Shown here one piece after another: positions 6,901-7,009 of a stretch of DNA of 7,009 bases. The stretch lies in the NCBI GenBank assembly GCA_025966215.1, contig JAOPVM010000026.1:1-7009 (forward strand). The letters are read 5' to 3'. Origin of the DNA: Klenkia sp. Lineage in GTDB: Bacteria > Actinomycetota > Actinomycetes > Mycobacteriales > Geodermatophilaceae. The notes under the pieces were generated by a model. That model had not been told where the DNA came from. It saw nothing but the letters and a program-made list of their open reading frames with translations, and ran no database searches. Every line of letters starts with the position of its first letter. Position 1 is the first letter of the stretch. Position numbers and translations under genes: made by a program.

Positions 6901-7009
6901 TCAGCCTCCGGCGATGGCGACGCGGGCGTGCTCCCGGGCCCACTTCTCAGCGGCCAGCACGTCCTCGACGCGGGTGGGTGCGCCGAGGTCCGGCGCGGCG
7001 TCCAAGGTA
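6901..7009 (-). CDS. dxr: 1-deoxy-D-xylulose 5-phosphate reductoisomerase, C-terminal fragment
   Basis: The last 35 codons of a gene entering from the right edge, ending with TGA (complement of 6901-6903). The peptide is TLDAAPDLGAPTRVEDVL followed by a short helix containing EKWAREHARVA, which is compatible with the small C-terminal helical domain of Dxr, the NADPH-dependent enzyme that makes MEP from DXP. The call rests mainly on position: dxr precedes rip1 and gcpE in M. tuberculosis and many other actinobacteria, and no catalytic residue is inside the window. A GGAGG for the next gene lies within its final codons. Confidence 0.75.
   Translation of the reverse strand, partial: TLDAAPDLGAPTRVEDVLAAEKWAREHARVAIAGG
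6905..6909 (-). promoter_or_regulatory. Ribosome binding site of rip1/rseP inside the dxr end
   Basis: Minus-strand GGAGG, five nt before the CTG at 6899 and overlapping the penultimate and last sense codons of dxr. It is the only strong Shine-Dalgarno near the N-terminal coding sequence of the protease and supports initiation at this CTG, coupled to dxr termination. Confidence 0.55.

Noticed and set aside
1..7009. CRISPR array, insertion sequence, tRNA or rRNA
   Set aside because: No spaced direct repeats, transposase-like motifs with terminal repeats, or structural RNA signatures were seen; nearly all bases are accounted for by coding sequence.

Overview
The window is very GC-rich DNA with strong G/C preference at third codon positions, and it looks like an actinobacterial chromosome. 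The minus strand carries a block that matches, from memory, the Mycobacterium tuberculosis neighbourhood Rv2870c-Rv2864c: dxr, the site-2 protease rip1/rseP, ispG (gcpE), a GNAT acetyltransferase and a penicillin-binding lipoprotein. A non-mycobacterial actinobacterium is likely. Geodermatophilaceae or a relative is my guess, but the sequence does not prove it.

Layout from the left. Bases 1-105 (+) are the last 34 codons of an unidentified gene. About 129-1520 (+) is an 11-helix membrane protein of the Nramp/SLC11 superfamily whose 5' end is ambiguous and may contain indels. Its tail overlaps, in convergent orientation by 17 bp, the end of the penicillin-binding lipoprotein gene (1504-3441, -). 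Continuing on the minus strand, in order of transcription from the right edge: the dxr 3' end (6901-7009), rip1/rseP (5520-6899), ispG (4349-5503), GNAT (3472-4323) and PBP (1504-3441). The gaps between them are 1, 16, 25 and 30 nt, so this is most likely one transcription unit whose promoter lies beyond the right edge.

Dxr and IspG are two steps of the MEP pathway, which makes IPP/DMAPP and hence the polyprenyl carrier lipid for peptidoglycan. The class B PBP cross-links that peptidoglycan outside the membrane. The site-2 protease cuts membrane-embedded regulators that, in mycobacteria, include anti-sigma factors and a septal PBP. The block therefore joins isoprenoid precursor supply with envelope building and envelope signalling.

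I see no mobile element, CRISPR array, tRNA, rRNA or convincing intrinsic terminator, and no clear new system. The points most worth checking are the apparent CTG start of rip1/rseP, the scrambled reading frame at the transporter's 5' end, the transporter's lack of canonical Nramp metal ligands, and a four-cysteine extracytoplasmic insert in the protease.
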